The notes beneath the pieces were generated by a model, which worked only from the letters and a program-made list of their open reading frames with translations, did no database searches and had not been told where the DNA came from. 64,000 nt of DNA, taken from NCBI RefSeq assembly GCF_002934605.1, contig NZ_PTJC01000006.1, positions 248,001 through 312,000 of the forward strand. Reading direction: 5' to 3'. Below, piece after piece: positions 49,005 to 57,550 of the stretch; the stretch's first letter is position 1, and each line of letters opens with the position of its first letter. The translations under genes and the position numbers were made by a program. This DNA is from Neolewinella xylanilytica. GTDB lineage: Bacteria > Bacteroidota > Bacteroidia > Chitinophagales > Saprospiraceae.

Positions 49005-50276
49005 CTACAGCGATTTGCGCAGGCCGATCTGCAGGCCACCTAGCCAGTATCGCTCGCTGAGTGGCGCTTCCCGCGGCGTAAAGGAGCCGGGGTAGGACTT
49101 GAAGAACGGTTCCAGCAGCAGTTGGGTGCCGCGATCTTTCCCGACCAGGTAAGTTGTGGTAAGGGAAGCGGTCCAGCCTATGCCTATATTCCTTCGGTAT
49201 TCGTCGCCAAAGGACTGGGGCTCGGCAAAATCCGGATGCAGGTACGCCCCATCCACGGCGGTAAAGAGGTTGATTACCGGCCCGGCGTTCACGTTCAGCC
49301 GCAGGCGGCGCCCGGATACCGCGTAACTGGCCAACAACGGCACTTCCAGCATTCGCAGGTGGTTGTTGCTGCGCATCAGTTCCTTGGCCCCGTTGTTCAT
49401 CCGCTCGTATTCCAGTTGGTTGCGGATGTCGACGTAGGTAAGCCCCGTTAACAGGTGCCACCGCGGCCGGAGCTGGTACCGCAGGCGGGCGCTGAGCTGA
49501 TAGCTGAGTTGGGGGAACTCACTGACCTCCCGGGCACTGCGGAGTTCGCGGGCACCCTCCGCCGTATGGACGAATCGCTGGTGGGCGTAGGCGGCACCTA
49601 GCAGAAATTCCAGCCGTAGCCGGTGGCCACCGGTAGCGCGGAATGCATGACCGGGCCCCGGCAGCGGTAGGGTGGCGAAGACTGCGGTGTCGCTCAGCGG
49701 CTCAACCCGGTCCGTCCGTAGCGTAGGAACGGTGGCGGAAACGGTAATCGGTATCCTGGCGGGCGTCGCGACCGGGGCGGTCCCTTCGCTGGCGGGCGTG
49801 GGGGGGGCGGCGTACCGAGCAGACAGAAGGTTTTCCGTGCCTTGCTGTTCCGGTAGCATCCCGGTCATCAACTCCGGTTCGGCGGGGGGCACGCTGGCCG
49901 GTCCCGTACTCGGGGCGGTGGTCGCGGACGGGGAGATCGTAAAGGGAGTCCGGGTCGCCAGTGGATCGGTTGGGCCGAACGAATCTTGCTCCTGCGGCAG
50001 CGCCCAAAACACGCCCGCGGCGGTACCCAGTAGAAGGAGGGCCAGTACGGCGTACGGCAGCAGGGGAGCGCGCCGGCGGGCGGCCCGGACGCGTTGCCAC
50101 ATACCGGCCGGCACGGGGGGCTGGCGGTTGGCTAAACGATTGGCGAAAAGGCGGTCGATTTCCTCCCCTTCGGGCAGGGCGGTGCGGCGGGCGGCGATTT
50201 TATCCCAGAGTTCCTGGGGTACTTCCGGTTTGCGGTCGCCTAAGCCACCCCGGAACAGTTCGTCGAGGTCGTTCAT
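49005..50276 (-). CDS. Anti-sigma-like N-terminus joined by a linker to an outer-membrane beta-barrel
   Basis: 423 residues. Residues 4-30 (LDELFRGGLGDRKPEVPQEL) and 40-67 (IDRLFANRLANRQPPVPAGM) are two copies of one ~27-residue motif, both ending in W and Arg-rich stretches; they are probably cytoplasmic. A single membrane helix follows (residues 71-92, LLPYAVLALLLLGTAAGVFW). A Pro/Thr/Ala-rich linker runs to about residue 220. The rest is a PorT-type barrel with LRLEFLLGAAYAHQRF and ending GGLQIGLRKSL. ATGA overlap couples it to the ECF sigma gene. It could control that sigma factor from the envelope, but no interaction is proven. Confidence 0.78.
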   Translation of the reverse strand: MNDLDELFRGGLGDRKPEVPQELWDKIAARRTALPEGEEIDRLFANRLANRQPPVPAGMWQRVRAARRRAPLLPYAVLALLLLGTAAGVFWALPQEQDSFGPTDPLATRTPFTISPSATTAPSTGPASVPPAEPELMTGMLPEQQGTENLLSARYAAPPTPASEGTAPVATPARIPITVSATVPTLRTDRVEPLSDTAVFATLPLPGPGHAFRATGGHRLRLEFLLGAAYAHQRFVHTAEGARELRSAREVSEFPQLSYQLSARLRYQLRPRWHLLTGLTYVDIRNQLEYERMNNGAKELMRSNNHLRMLEVPLLASYAVSGRRLRLNVNAGPVINLFTAVDGAYLHPDFAEPQSFGDEYRRNIGIGWTASLTTTYLVGKDRGTQLLLEPFFKSYPGSFTPREAPLSERYWLGGLQIGLRKSL

Positions 50277-50818
50277 ATAGCGATGCGTTTGCGGATTTCG
50301 ATCTGCTGCTGCAGCACCTTTCGGGCCTTCAGCAGCTGGCTGCGGGAGCTGGCTTCCTGGATGCCCAGGGTCTCGCCAATCTCCTTGTGGCTGTATCCCT
50401 CGATGGCGTAGAGGTTGAATACGATGCGGTAACCGTCGGGGAGCTGCTGGATCAGTTGCAGCAATTCCTGCTCGCCCAGGTCTGCGTAGGCGGTGGGTGG
50501 GCCGGCCCCCTCGGGAATGTTATCCAGGCCCGTCTGCTCCAGGCTGAAGCGCTTGCGCTGGTAGGTCTTCAGCGCTACGTTCACGCAAAGGCGGCGGGCC
50601 CAGCCGGCGAAGGAGCCTTTAAATCCATACTTGTGCAGTTTGGCAAAGAGGCGTACGAAGGTGTCCTGCAGCACGTCCTCGGCTTCGGCCTGGTTGCGGC
50701 AGTAGCGCTGGCAGACGCCTAGCAGCAGGGGAGCGTACCGATCGAAGAGGGCGCGCTGGCACCGCTCGTCTCCCCGCAGGGATCCTTCGATCATCTCTTT
50801 TTCCTTCATGCTCAGCAT
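50273..50818 (-). CDS. ECF-type RNA polymerase sigma-70 factor
   Basis: 181 residues; ATG 50809 is a possible later start (MKEKEM). Region 2 is seen in QRALFDRYAPLLLGVCQRYC and EAEDVLQDTFVRLFAKLHKY, then FKGSFAGWARRLCVNVAL. Region 4 carries QLPDGYRIVFNLYAIEGYSH and KEIGETLGIQEASSRSQLLK. There is no region 1 or 3, as in ECF factors. It is translationally coupled to the barrel-linked protein downstream. A TACCTTTA box (50835-50842, minus strand) lies just upstream. Target promoters are unknown. Confidence 0.93.
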   Translation of the reverse strand: MLSMKEKEMIEGSLRGDERCQRALFDRYAPLLLGVCQRYCRNQAEAEDVLQDTFVRLFAKLHKYGFKGSFAGWARRLCVNVALKTYQRKRFSLEQTGLDNIPEGAGPPTAYADLGEQELLQLIQQLPDGYRIVFNLYAIEGYSHKEIGETLGIQEASSRSQLLKARKVLQQQIEIRKRIAI

Positions 50819-50834
50819 TGGCTGGAGGGCAATT

Positions 50835-50842
50835 TAAAGGTA
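50835..50842 (-). promoter_or_regulatory. Candidate -7 box (TACCTTTA) for the ECF sigma gene
   Basis: Minus-strand TACCTTTA matches TAnnTTTG at seven positions, 16 bases before the start at 50818. No TTG was seen at -33. Confidence 0.35.
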
Positions 50843-50916
50843 CGATACCCACCGTGAAGGAAACGTGGCTTGCCGGCAGGACATTATGGCGCCGGCGCGC
50901 AGGTAGAAACCTTGTC

Positions 50917-51927
50917 CTAGAATCTCGGGTCCGCCAGAAACTCCCAATCCGTCAGCGTTTCCAGGAAGGCGATCAGCGCCGTTCGTTCCTGCTCCGTCAG
51001 CCGGATCGGCTCTTCCAGGCGAGGATCCAGGGTAGGGGAGTGGCGGATACCTTCGGCGTAATGCTCCAGAACGGCATCCAGGCTGGCAAGGCGACCGTCG
51101 TGCATGTAGGGCGGTGTCCGGGCGATGTTGCGGAGACTGGGTACCCGGAATTTTCCCCGGTCGGCGGGATTGTGGGTTATGGTTTCCCGGCCGAAATCCG
51201 CGACGTTTCTTTCGTCGAGTCCGTTGTTGCGGTAGCTGTTGTCGGTTTGCAGGGGTCCGGCGTGGCAACCCGCGCACCGATCCACGAAAATTGCTTCTCC
51301 CTGCGCTTCCGTCGCCGAAAATGCCGCTCCGTTGCGCCCCGTGATCACGTCATCGTACTTACTGCGGTCGGACATGAGCATGGCTTGGTACTGACTCAGT
51401 GCCTGCAGCATCAGTCCGGAGGTAACGGTGTCGGTCCCGAAGGCCCGGCGAAAGGCTTCCGGATAGGTGGCGTCCGCCCGGAGACGGTCCACGATGACGG
51501 CGAGGCTATTGTCCAGTTCGACTTCGGATTCGATGGCTGGTACGCCGGCAAAGTCAAGGTGGACCACTCCCCCGTCCCACATGTACTCGCTGCGGAAGGC
51601 GAGGTTGAACAGGCCCGGTGCATTACGCACCCCTACGCGGTCCTCCACCCCCACGCTCAGGCGGTGCTGGGGATCGGCAAAGGCGGTAACCTGCTGGTGA
51701 CAGCTCGAACAGCTGACGGAGCCGTCGCGGGAGAGGCGCGAATCCTCGAAGAGCCGTTTGCCCAGCTTGAAGCCGTCCTCGGTAACGGGGTTGCGGTCGA
51801 AATCGTAGGCGACCGGTGGGAAATGCTCCGGCGAGACAAAGGTATACGGGTCGATGGCCGGACCCGCCTGCTCCCGTTCACAGGCGAACAGGAGCAGGCA
51901 GAAGTACGGTAGTAAATAGCGGTACAT
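50917..51927 (-). CDS. Diheme cytochrome c peroxidase / MbnH-like lipoprotein
   Basis: 336 residues from ATG 51927; the 16 residues upstream in frame precede the signal. A lipoprotein signal (YFCLLLFACERE, Cys16) is followed by two heme c sites, CSSCH (73-77) and CAGCH (218-222), in a MauG/CCP fold with FKLGKRLFEDSRLS, WDGG and FRVPSLRNIARTPPYMHDGR (M275 a candidate axial ligand). It starts seven bases after the MbnP-like gene. In the methanotroph pair, MbnH oxidises a Trp of MbnP to kynurenine to build a copper site, so this enzyme probably modifies its neighbour; a plain peroxidase role remains possible. Confidence 0.88.
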   Translation of the reverse strand: MYRYLLPYFCLLLFACEREQAGPAIDPYTFVSPEHFPPVAYDFDRNPVTEDGFKLGKRLFEDSRLSRDGSVSCSSCHQQVTAFADPQHRLSVGVEDRVGVRNAPGLFNLAFRSEYMWDGGVVHLDFAGVPAIESEVELDNSLAVIVDRLRADATYPEAFRRAFGTDTVTSGLMLQALSQYQAMLMSDRSKYDDVITGRNGAAFSATEAQGEAIFVDRCAGCHAGPLQTDNSYRNNGLDERNVADFGRETITHNPADRGKFRVPSLRNIARTPPYMHDGRLASLDAVLEHYAEGIRHSPTLDPRLEEPIRLTEQERTALIAFLETLTDWEFLADPRF

Positions 51928-51934
51928 CGACAGC

Positions 51935-52801
51935 TTACTGGTGTATGTGGTCGTAGCGGAAGCCGGCCGTGGCATTCCGGATCAGCGGAGTGGCGTCCAC
52001 CGGGCTGTGCATGTTGACGTTGCTCTGTCCGAAATCGATGGTGCCGCCGGGGCCGTCGAAGATTGAGTTGACGTCGAATTCCAGATGAATGGTCGGGCTC
52101 TGATTGTCGTTTACGGTCGCCCGGTCGAGGAAGTCGATCGTCACGCGCTGGTTGTTATTTCGCAGTACGGTACCCTCGATGTCTTTCCAGCCACCGAGGT
52201 GAAAGACCATTCCGTTGGGCGTTCCCGGCACCAGGGAGTTGCCGTGCGCACCACCGGGGCTGTCCGGGCTCTGTCCCTCGAACTTAAAGGCGACGTAGCC
52301 CGCGTTCCAGCTCCAGAACATGCCGCTGTCGACCGGGTCGAGGTCACCGCCGGCCGCCCCCTCCAGTACGTGGGTGCTGTCGACACCGAGGGTGAAGCTC
52401 ATGCTGTTGTAGGTACCGCTCGGCACATCGGCCAGGTCGAAGACCATGCTTTCCGGCCGTGTAGCGTCCACGAGGTGAAAGCCACGGGCGCTGGTGGCGG
52501 TGACGTCGATCGGTTCTTCGTAGCGTTCCCCGTTCGGTCCCTCCAGTACGATCTCGCTGACGTAGTACTTCAGATAGGTGACGCGGTAGGGCTGGTCGAG
52601 GGCGTTGGCGTAGGGGAACTCCGTATCGGTCGTATCGCCGAGGCCAAAGCTCCGTTGGTTGGTCTGCGGTCCGAAGACGTTTTCGAATTCGATCTCCACC
52701 GTGCCGGTATCGCCGGTGGCGGGGGTGATGACGTCGTCGTCGCAGGCCGTAAGGAGTAGCAGGCTAAGAAAAATAAAGAGGTAGGGGAAGGAAGAATTCA
52801 T
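51935..52801 (-). CDS. MbnP-like copper-binding lipoprotein
   Basis: 288 residues. A lipoprotein signal ends at Cys20 (LLLLTACDDD). The body is beta-rich, with RVTYLKYYVSEIVLEGPNGE, then MSFTLGVDSTHVLEGA, and the family's aromatic segment GMFWSWNAGYVAFKFEG (W163 and W165). The C-terminus has MHSPVDA and FRYDHIHQ. In the known MbnP, a Trp-derived kynurenine together with His residues makes a periplasmic copper(I) site. W163 or W165 is the best candidate here. It lies between a CDACGCG barrel gene (20 bases upstream) and the diheme enzyme, the conserved MbnP/MbnH order. Confidence 0.88.
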   Translation of the reverse strand: MNSSFPYLFIFLSLLLLTACDDDVITPATGDTGTVEIEFENVFGPQTNQRSFGLGDTTDTEFPYANALDQPYRVTYLKYYVSEIVLEGPNGERYEEPIDVTATSARGFHLVDATRPESMVFDLADVPSGTYNSMSFTLGVDSTHVLEGAAGGDLDPVDSGMFWSWNAGYVAFKFEGQSPDSPGGAHGNSLVPGTPNGMVFHLGGWKDIEGTVLRNNNQRVTIDFLDRATVNDNQSPTIHLEFDVNSIFDGPGGTIDFGQSNVNMHSPVDATPLIRNATAGFRYDHIHQ

Positions 52802-52821
52802 GGTATGGTAGGTTGATGGGA

Positions 52822-53733
52822 TTAGAAATTGAAGAGAACCGAGGCGGTAGCGCGCAGGCCGGCCTCCGCCAGACCGTCCGAGTAGTGCGATCCCAGCGGC
52901 TGTGCCACGTGCAGGGCGAGGGTGAGGTCGTCGTAGCGGACGTTGACCCCTCCGCTAGCCAGCCAGCTTGCTCCGCCGGTAGCGTGCACCGGCTGCTCGC
53001 CCACCGTAGTGTTGGCGGCGGTATGCTCGCGGCTGATGCCGACGTAGGGGATGATCTTCCAGTGGGGATCGTGGACGAATTGCCCGAAGACGCGGCCGCC
53101 GGCCTCCGTTTCGGCCCCGAAGCGGTAGTAGGGCGAGCTTTTGCCGTAGCGTTGGTGGCGGGCGTTGACGGCCAGCCCCCATTTGCCGTTGGATAGCACC
53201 AGGGCCGTTTGAGCACCCACGCCCAGCGCTCCCTTGCCCGGGGTAAAGTTGTCGGGCAGATAGTGGCTGTCGAGCAGGTCGTCTTCGTACCGCCCGGTGG
53301 GCAGGGAGGCGGTCAGGCCGGCTTCCCAGTATACCGACCAAAGGCCGACGCCGAGGGGCTGCCCGTCCGTAAGGACATAGGATAGTCCCAGCCGTACGTC
53401 TCCCAATCCACTCAGCGACTGATCGCCCGCCGGACCGCGGCGCAGGTTGTGTCGGTAGGGTAGGAAGACGTCGGCGCGTACGCGGAAGAGGGGCTCGTAG
53501 CGCAGAAAGAGCTCGGTGGTGTGGAAGACGTCCTCCGTCCCCGTGTACTCCCCGCTGGTCAGGCGGCTGCGGAAGGGAACGTACCCGTGGGTGAGCCCCA
53601 CGTAATTGTTGCGGTACACGGAGAGGAGGCCGAAGCCACCGCCGCCGATGCCACAGCCGCAGGCGTCGCAGGCGTAGGCAGCCGCGGGCAGGACACCGGC
53701 GATCACCAGTGCCGCGAGATAGCGGTAAAGCAT
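52822..53733 (-). CDS. Outer-membrane barrel protein with an N-terminal CDACGCG motif (copper-cassette partner)
   Basis: 303 residues from ATG 53733; the longer frame to 53823 precedes the signal peptide. Right after the predicted cleavage (PAAAYACDACGCGIGGGGFG) lies a three-Cys motif, C22, C25 and C27, likely to bind metal. Then come alternating barrel strands (VGLTHGYVPFRSRLTSGEY, YEPLFRVRADVFLPYRHNL, WKIIPYVGISREHTAAN) ending with a terminal Phe (ATASVLFNF). It is cotranscribed with MbnP/MbnH-like genes, so it may pass copper across the outer membrane. This is inference from position and the Cys motif. Confidence 0.78.
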   Translation of the reverse strand: MLYRYLAALVIAGVLPAAAYACDACGCGIGGGGFGLLSVYRNNYVGLTHGYVPFRSRLTSGEYTGTEDVFHTTELFLRYEPLFRVRADVFLPYRHNLRRGPAGDQSLSGLGDVRLGLSYVLTDGQPLGVGLWSVYWEAGLTASLPTGRYEDDLLDSHYLPDNFTPGKGALGVGAQTALVLSNGKWGLAVNARHQRYGKSSPYYRFGAETEAGGRVFGQFVHDPHWKIIPYVGISREHTAANTTVGEQPVHATGGASWLASGGVNVRYDDLTLALHVAQPLGSHYSDGLAEAGLRATASVLFNF

Positions 53734-53900
53734 AAAAATCAGACTTGAAATTAAAAGGAACCGCGCACCGGAACGATCCGTCGCGGAAGGACGGGCACGG
53801 AATTGCCGGAACTCATACGGCACGCTCGTAGCACTCCGCCAGCATTAGCAAAGGCTATCCGACCAGTGCGGCCGGGCGGGCATACGGGCGTACGGCTAGC

Positions 53901-54287
53901 CTACGCGAGTGGTGGCTGCAGACTAGCCCGACGGTGATCGCCGCCTTGGAGGACGGGTTCCGTGCGGGGTCGAACGAGCCGCGACGGCGCCGGTGGCATG
54001 GGGCGCGCCGGTAGCACGGTCAGGCGGACGGGAAGATAAACGGACTGGGCCGGCGAGGAAGCCCCGGGGGCGAGTTCGTCCTTGCCGGTATCGTCGGTCA
54101 GGCCCGCGTAGAGGTCCGGCATCTGGCAGGAGCCGTAGCACATGGGGATATCTTCCAGGGCCCGGTTGACGCAGAACAGCTCGGCGAAGCTTTCGCGGGC
54201 GTGTTGCTGCCACTGGATCATGACGGCCTCGCTTCCCGCCTGGAGCAGGAGAAGGGCGACAAATGATATGGACAGCAACTGCTTCAT
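53901..54287 (-). CDS. Small Cys-motif secreted protein, copper-cassette first gene
   Basis: 128 residues. A signal peptide (LLSISFVALLLLQAGSEA) is followed by LFCVNRALEDIPMCYGSCQM, where C39, C50 and C54 are arranged as Cx10Cx3C. Bacteroidota have many small proteins with a similar FCxN..CxGxC motif near copper or iron genes; they are uncharacterised. The C-terminus is Pro/Arg-rich and disordered-looking. It lies 167 bases before the barrel gene in the same orientation. It could be a copper chaperone or sensor, which is only inference. Confidence 0.65.
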   Translation of the reverse strand: MKQLLSISFVALLLLQAGSEAVMIQWQQHARESFAELFCVNRALEDIPMCYGSCQMPDLYAGLTDDTGKDELAPGASSPAQSVYLPVRLTVLPARPMPPAPSRLVRPRTEPVLQGGDHRRASLQPPLA

Positions 54288-54295
54288 CGGTACCG

Positions 54296-54303
54296 CAAAG
54301 GTA
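54296..54303 (-). promoter_or_regulatory. Bacteroidota -7 box (TACCTTTG) before the copper cassette
   Basis: Minus-strand TACCTTTG is an exact TAnnTTTG match eight bases before the start at 54287, which would make a very short leader. No TTG was seen at -33. Confidence 0.45.
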
Positions 54304-54321
54304 AAAAGTTTTGCGCGGAGT

Positions 54322-55695
54322 CTACTGCAGTTCCGCCCCTTTTCGTACGCTGAAAGCCGTCAAATCCCGAACAATGTCAGGGTGCCGATCCGCCAAGTTC
54401 TTCGCTTCGCCCGGGTCTTCCCGCAGATTGAAAAGCGCTAGACCGATGGAATCCTGCCGGTACTTCACGGGCATGCCTCCGGTGGCCGGTGACTGGTCCC
54501 CCAGGGTCGAGTAGCGGTGGGGTAAATGCAGTTTGAACCGGCCGTCCGCGCTCACCACCGCCTGCAGGTCGTCTAGCCAGTAGATGGCGTAGGGTTCGGG
54601 GGAGGGACCGGCGGAGATGCCGAGGAAATCGTCCAGTCGTTCGTGCCCGTCCAGCGTCCGGTCGGGTAGGGGAGCGTCGACGAGTTTAGCCAGACTGGGG
54701 AGGACGTCGATCGTCATCAGGTTCGCGACGCTTACTTTGCCCGCCGGCGTATGGCCGGGCCAGTGGGTGATCAGCGGAACCCGCACGCCGCCTTCGAAGC
54801 TGGTAGCCTTGCCCTCGCGGAAGGGGGTACGCCCGGCGTGGTCGCCGTAGCTGAGCCAGGGACCGTTGTCGCTGCTGAAGATGATGAGGGTATTTTCCGC
54901 CATTCCCTTGGCCGTGAGCTTATCCCGGATCTCCCCGACTCCGGCATCGATCTCGGATATCACGTCGGCGTACAGCCCCTGGCCGGTGGGGTCGAGGTAA
55001 TCGGGATCTTCGGCCAGGGGCACGTGGGGCAGGGAATGGGCGAGGTAGAGAAAGAGCGGACCCCCGGCCGGATCGTGCTCGTCGATGACCTTCACCGCGG
55101 TTTGATTGTACAGGCGGTTGAGTTGGGTGAAGTCGGACAGGCTATCGAGCAGCATCGTATCCCGTAGGAGCGGCACGCGGGCGGGGAAATACGTTTGGGC
55201 CCACTCCTGGGGGTGACCGCCCCACATGTCGTGGCTGTAGGGGATGCCCAAATAGCTGTCGAAACCCTGGTTAGTGGGTAGGTAAGGGGGGAAGTGCCCG
55301 AGGTGCCACTTGCCGACCATCGCCGTGCGATAGCCTTCGGCCTTCAGTACTTCCGCTACGGTGACCTCCTCCGGCGCCAGTCCGGCCTTGGCGGTATGGT
55401 CCAGGGCGCCGCGTAGCCCCACCCGGTTCGGGTAGCAGCCCGTCATCAGGGCCGCGCGGCTGGCGGTACATACGGCCTGGGCTACCCGGAAATCGGTGAA
55501 GCGGACTCCCTCCTCCGCGAGGGCGTCGAGGTGGGGCGTCGTGACGTGGTCGCCGCCGTAGGCGCCGATATCCGCGTAGCCCATATCGTCGGTGAAGATG
55601 AGGACGATGTTCGGCAGCTCCACCGCCGGGGAGACCGAAGCGGCCGGCCGACCGCAGGCCAGCAGGAGGGGAAGTAGGTAGCCGATTGCGCGCAT
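54322..55695 (-). CDS. Sulfatase (arylsulfatase-like, FGly type), lipoprotein
   Basis: 457 residues from ATG 55695; the frame to 55839 contains a non-signal stretch. A lipoprotein signal (GYLLPLLLACGRP, Cys14) is followed by NIVLIFTDDMGYADIGAYGG (metal Asp36/37), then the activation motif CTASR at 76-80, in which Cys76 would become formylglycine, and KWHLGHFPPY, then FIFSSDNGPWLSYGDHAGR-like sites. It hydrolyses sulfate esters, probably in the periplasm or at the surface. Divergent from the GH9 gene over 100 bases, so it may help degrade a sulfated polysaccharide. Confidence 0.94.
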   Translation of the reverse strand: MRAIGYLLPLLLACGRPAASVSPAVELPNIVLIFTDDMGYADIGAYGGDHVTTPHLDALAEEGVRFTDFRVAQAVCTASRAALMTGCYPNRVGLRGALDHTAKAGLAPEEVTVAEVLKAEGYRTAMVGKWHLGHFPPYLPTNQGFDSYLGIPYSHDMWGGHPQEWAQTYFPARVPLLRDTMLLDSLSDFTQLNRLYNQTAVKVIDEHDPAGGPLFLYLAHSLPHVPLAEDPDYLDPTGQGLYADVISEIDAGVGEIRDKLTAKGMAENTLIIFSSDNGPWLSYGDHAGRTPFREGKATSFEGGVRVPLITHWPGHTPAGKVSVANLMTIDVLPSLAKLVDAPLPDRTLDGHERLDDFLGISAGPSPEPYAIYWLDDLQAVVSADGRFKLHLPHRYSTLGDQSPATGGMPVKYRQDSIGLALFNLREDPGEAKNLADRHPDIVRDLTAFSVRKGAELQ

Positions 55696-55795
55696 GCCTT
55701 GAAGGTACAATGCGTCGTGAATTGGGACTTCCGCCTGCGTTCCACTTTTTCCTGCGCTCCGGCGCCCATATATTGCCGCGTAAAGTTTCCACCTA

Positions 55796-57550
55796 ATGCG
55801 CTTCCCCCTATTGTTTGCTTTTCTTACGCTATTGTACACTGCCTGCTCCTCGGACGCGGGCGAGGGACCTCCCGCCTATGCGGACCAAACCACCCCCGCC
55901 ATTCAGTTGAACCAGGTAGGATTCTATCCCGATCAGCCCATTCGCTTCACTTGCGCCGATACCCAGGCGGTCAGCCCGGGAGCGGTGGCGACTTCCGTTT
56001 TTTACGTTACCGATGCGAAGGGGGATTCGACCGTTTACGAGGGAACCCTGAGCGACTCGGTCAACTGGCAGGACCTGGCCGGCGTCACCGCCCGGACCGG
56101 TACGGTAGATCCCCTGCCGGTGGGTGAATACCGCATTTACGTCCCCGAGGTCGGGTATTCGTACCCGTTCCGGGTTCAGGACAGTGTGCTGCGGGACGTT
56201 TTCGTGGGTTCGATGCGTGGCCTGTACTACCAGCGGGCCGGGGCGGAGTTGCCGGAAGTACACGCCGGTAAATGGGCACGGGCGGCCGGGCATCTGGATA
56301 CCACGGTGTATTACCACCCTTCTTCGGGGCGGTCGGAAGGCACGCTGAGCAGCCCCGGCGGCTGGTACGATGCCGGCGATTACAACAAATACATCGTTAA
56401 CGGCGCCTTTCCCGTCGGTCAATACCTGGCGCTGTACGAAGACGTGGGGGACCCGGCCGCGGACGGCGCGCTGAATATTCCCGAAAGCGGCAACGGCAAG
56501 AGCGACTACCTCGACGAACTGAAGTACGAGTTGGACTGGATGCTCACCATGCAGGACGAGGACGGCGGGCTCTACCATAAACTGACTACCCTGGCATTCG
56601 ACGGGATGGTGATGCCGGAAGCGGGGTCGGGCCGGCGCTACGTAGTGGGTAAGAGCATTACGGCTACCCTGAACTTCGCCGCGGCTACCGCCCAGGCGTC
56701 GCGGGTGTACCGGGATTACGACGCCGACTACGCCGACCGCCTGCTCGCGGCTTCCCGCCGGGCCTGGTCGTGGGCGGGGAACAACCCGGATGCTTTTTTC
56801 CGCAATCCCGCTGACGTAAGCACCGGCCAGTACGGGGACAATAATTCCGACGACGAGCAGGCCTGGGCCGCCGCCGAGCTTTTCGCCACCACCGGCGAGC
56901 AGGAATTCTACAACGATTTGCAGGAGCATCCGCCCCGGGTGCGCTTCGGCGCCGGGGTGGGGTGGACGAGCTACATGGCCAATATGGCTGCTTTCACCCT
57001 GCTCCGCTTCCCCGACCGCGTGCCCCGGGAGATGTACGACCATCTGGAAGGCCTGGTGGTCACCCTCGCCGACAGCCTAGTGCAACGGACCGAGTCGAAT
57101 GCCTACTTCCAGCCCATTACGGAATTCGGGTGGGGCAGCAATTCGGACGTGATGAACGCCGCGATGGTAATGGCCGCCGCCCACCTACGCCGCCCCCGCC
57201 GGGAATACATCGACGCGATCGGTCATTCGATGAACTACATCCTGGGGCACAACCCCAATGCCGTTTGTTACCTGACGGGCTTCGGTGAACGCCACCCTAT
57301 GTTCATCCACCACCGCCCGAGTGCGAGCGACGGCATCGACGAACCGGTCCCCGGACTGCTCTCCGGGGGGCCGAATGCCGCCCAACAGGATCGGCCGGAA
57401 ACCACCTATAAGCCGAACGCCGCCCCCATGCAAAGCTGGGCGGATCAGACGCCGAGCTACGCCAGCAACGAAATTTGCCTGAACTGGAACGCCCCCTTCA
57501 GCTACGTCAGCGGATTTATGGAATATGTTGCGGCGCAAACCGGCAACTAA
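55796..57550 (+). CDS. Glycoside hydrolase family 9 endoglucanase-type lipoprotein
   Basis: 584 residues. A lipoprotein signal (LLYTACSSD, Cys17) leads to an Ig-like CelD_N domain (about residues 33-130, IQLNQVGFYPDQPIRFTCAD). The GH9 (alpha/alpha)6 barrel follows. Catalytic residues are in GGWYDAGDYNKYIVNG (D192 and D195, one the base), and E559 in SYASNEICLNWNAPF as acid, with GFGERHPMFIHHRPS as the substrate-binding His region. It cleaves beta-1,4 glucans or related glycans by inversion. It diverges from the sulfatase gene and probably acts on the cell surface. Confidence 0.94.
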   Translation: MRFPLLFAFLTLLYTACSSDAGEGPPAYADQTTPAIQLNQVGFYPDQPIRFTCADTQAVSPGAVATSVFYVTDAKGDSTVYEGTLSDSVNWQDLAGVTARTGTVDPLPVGEYRIYVPEVGYSYPFRVQDSVLRDVFVGSMRGLYYQRAGAELPEVHAGKWARAAGHLDTTVYYHPSSGRSEGTLSSPGGWYDAGDYNKYIVNGAFPVGQYLALYEDVGDPAADGALNIPESGNGKSDYLDELKYELDWMLTMQDEDGGLYHKLTTLAFDGMVMPEAGSGRRYVVGKSITATLNFAAATAQASRVYRDYDADYADRLLAASRRAWSWAGNNPDAFFRNPADVSTGQYGDNNSDDEQAWAAAELFATTGEQEFYNDLQEHPPRVRFGAGVGWTSYMANMAAFTLLRFPDRVPREMYDHLEGLVVTLADSLVQRTESNAYFQPITEFGWGSNSDVMNAAMVMAAAHLRRPRREYIDAIGHSMNYILGHNPNAVCYLTGFGERHPMFIHHRPSASDGIDEPVPGLLSGGPNAAQQDRPETTYKPNAAPMQSWADQTPSYASNEICLNWNAPFSYVSGFMEYVAAQTGN

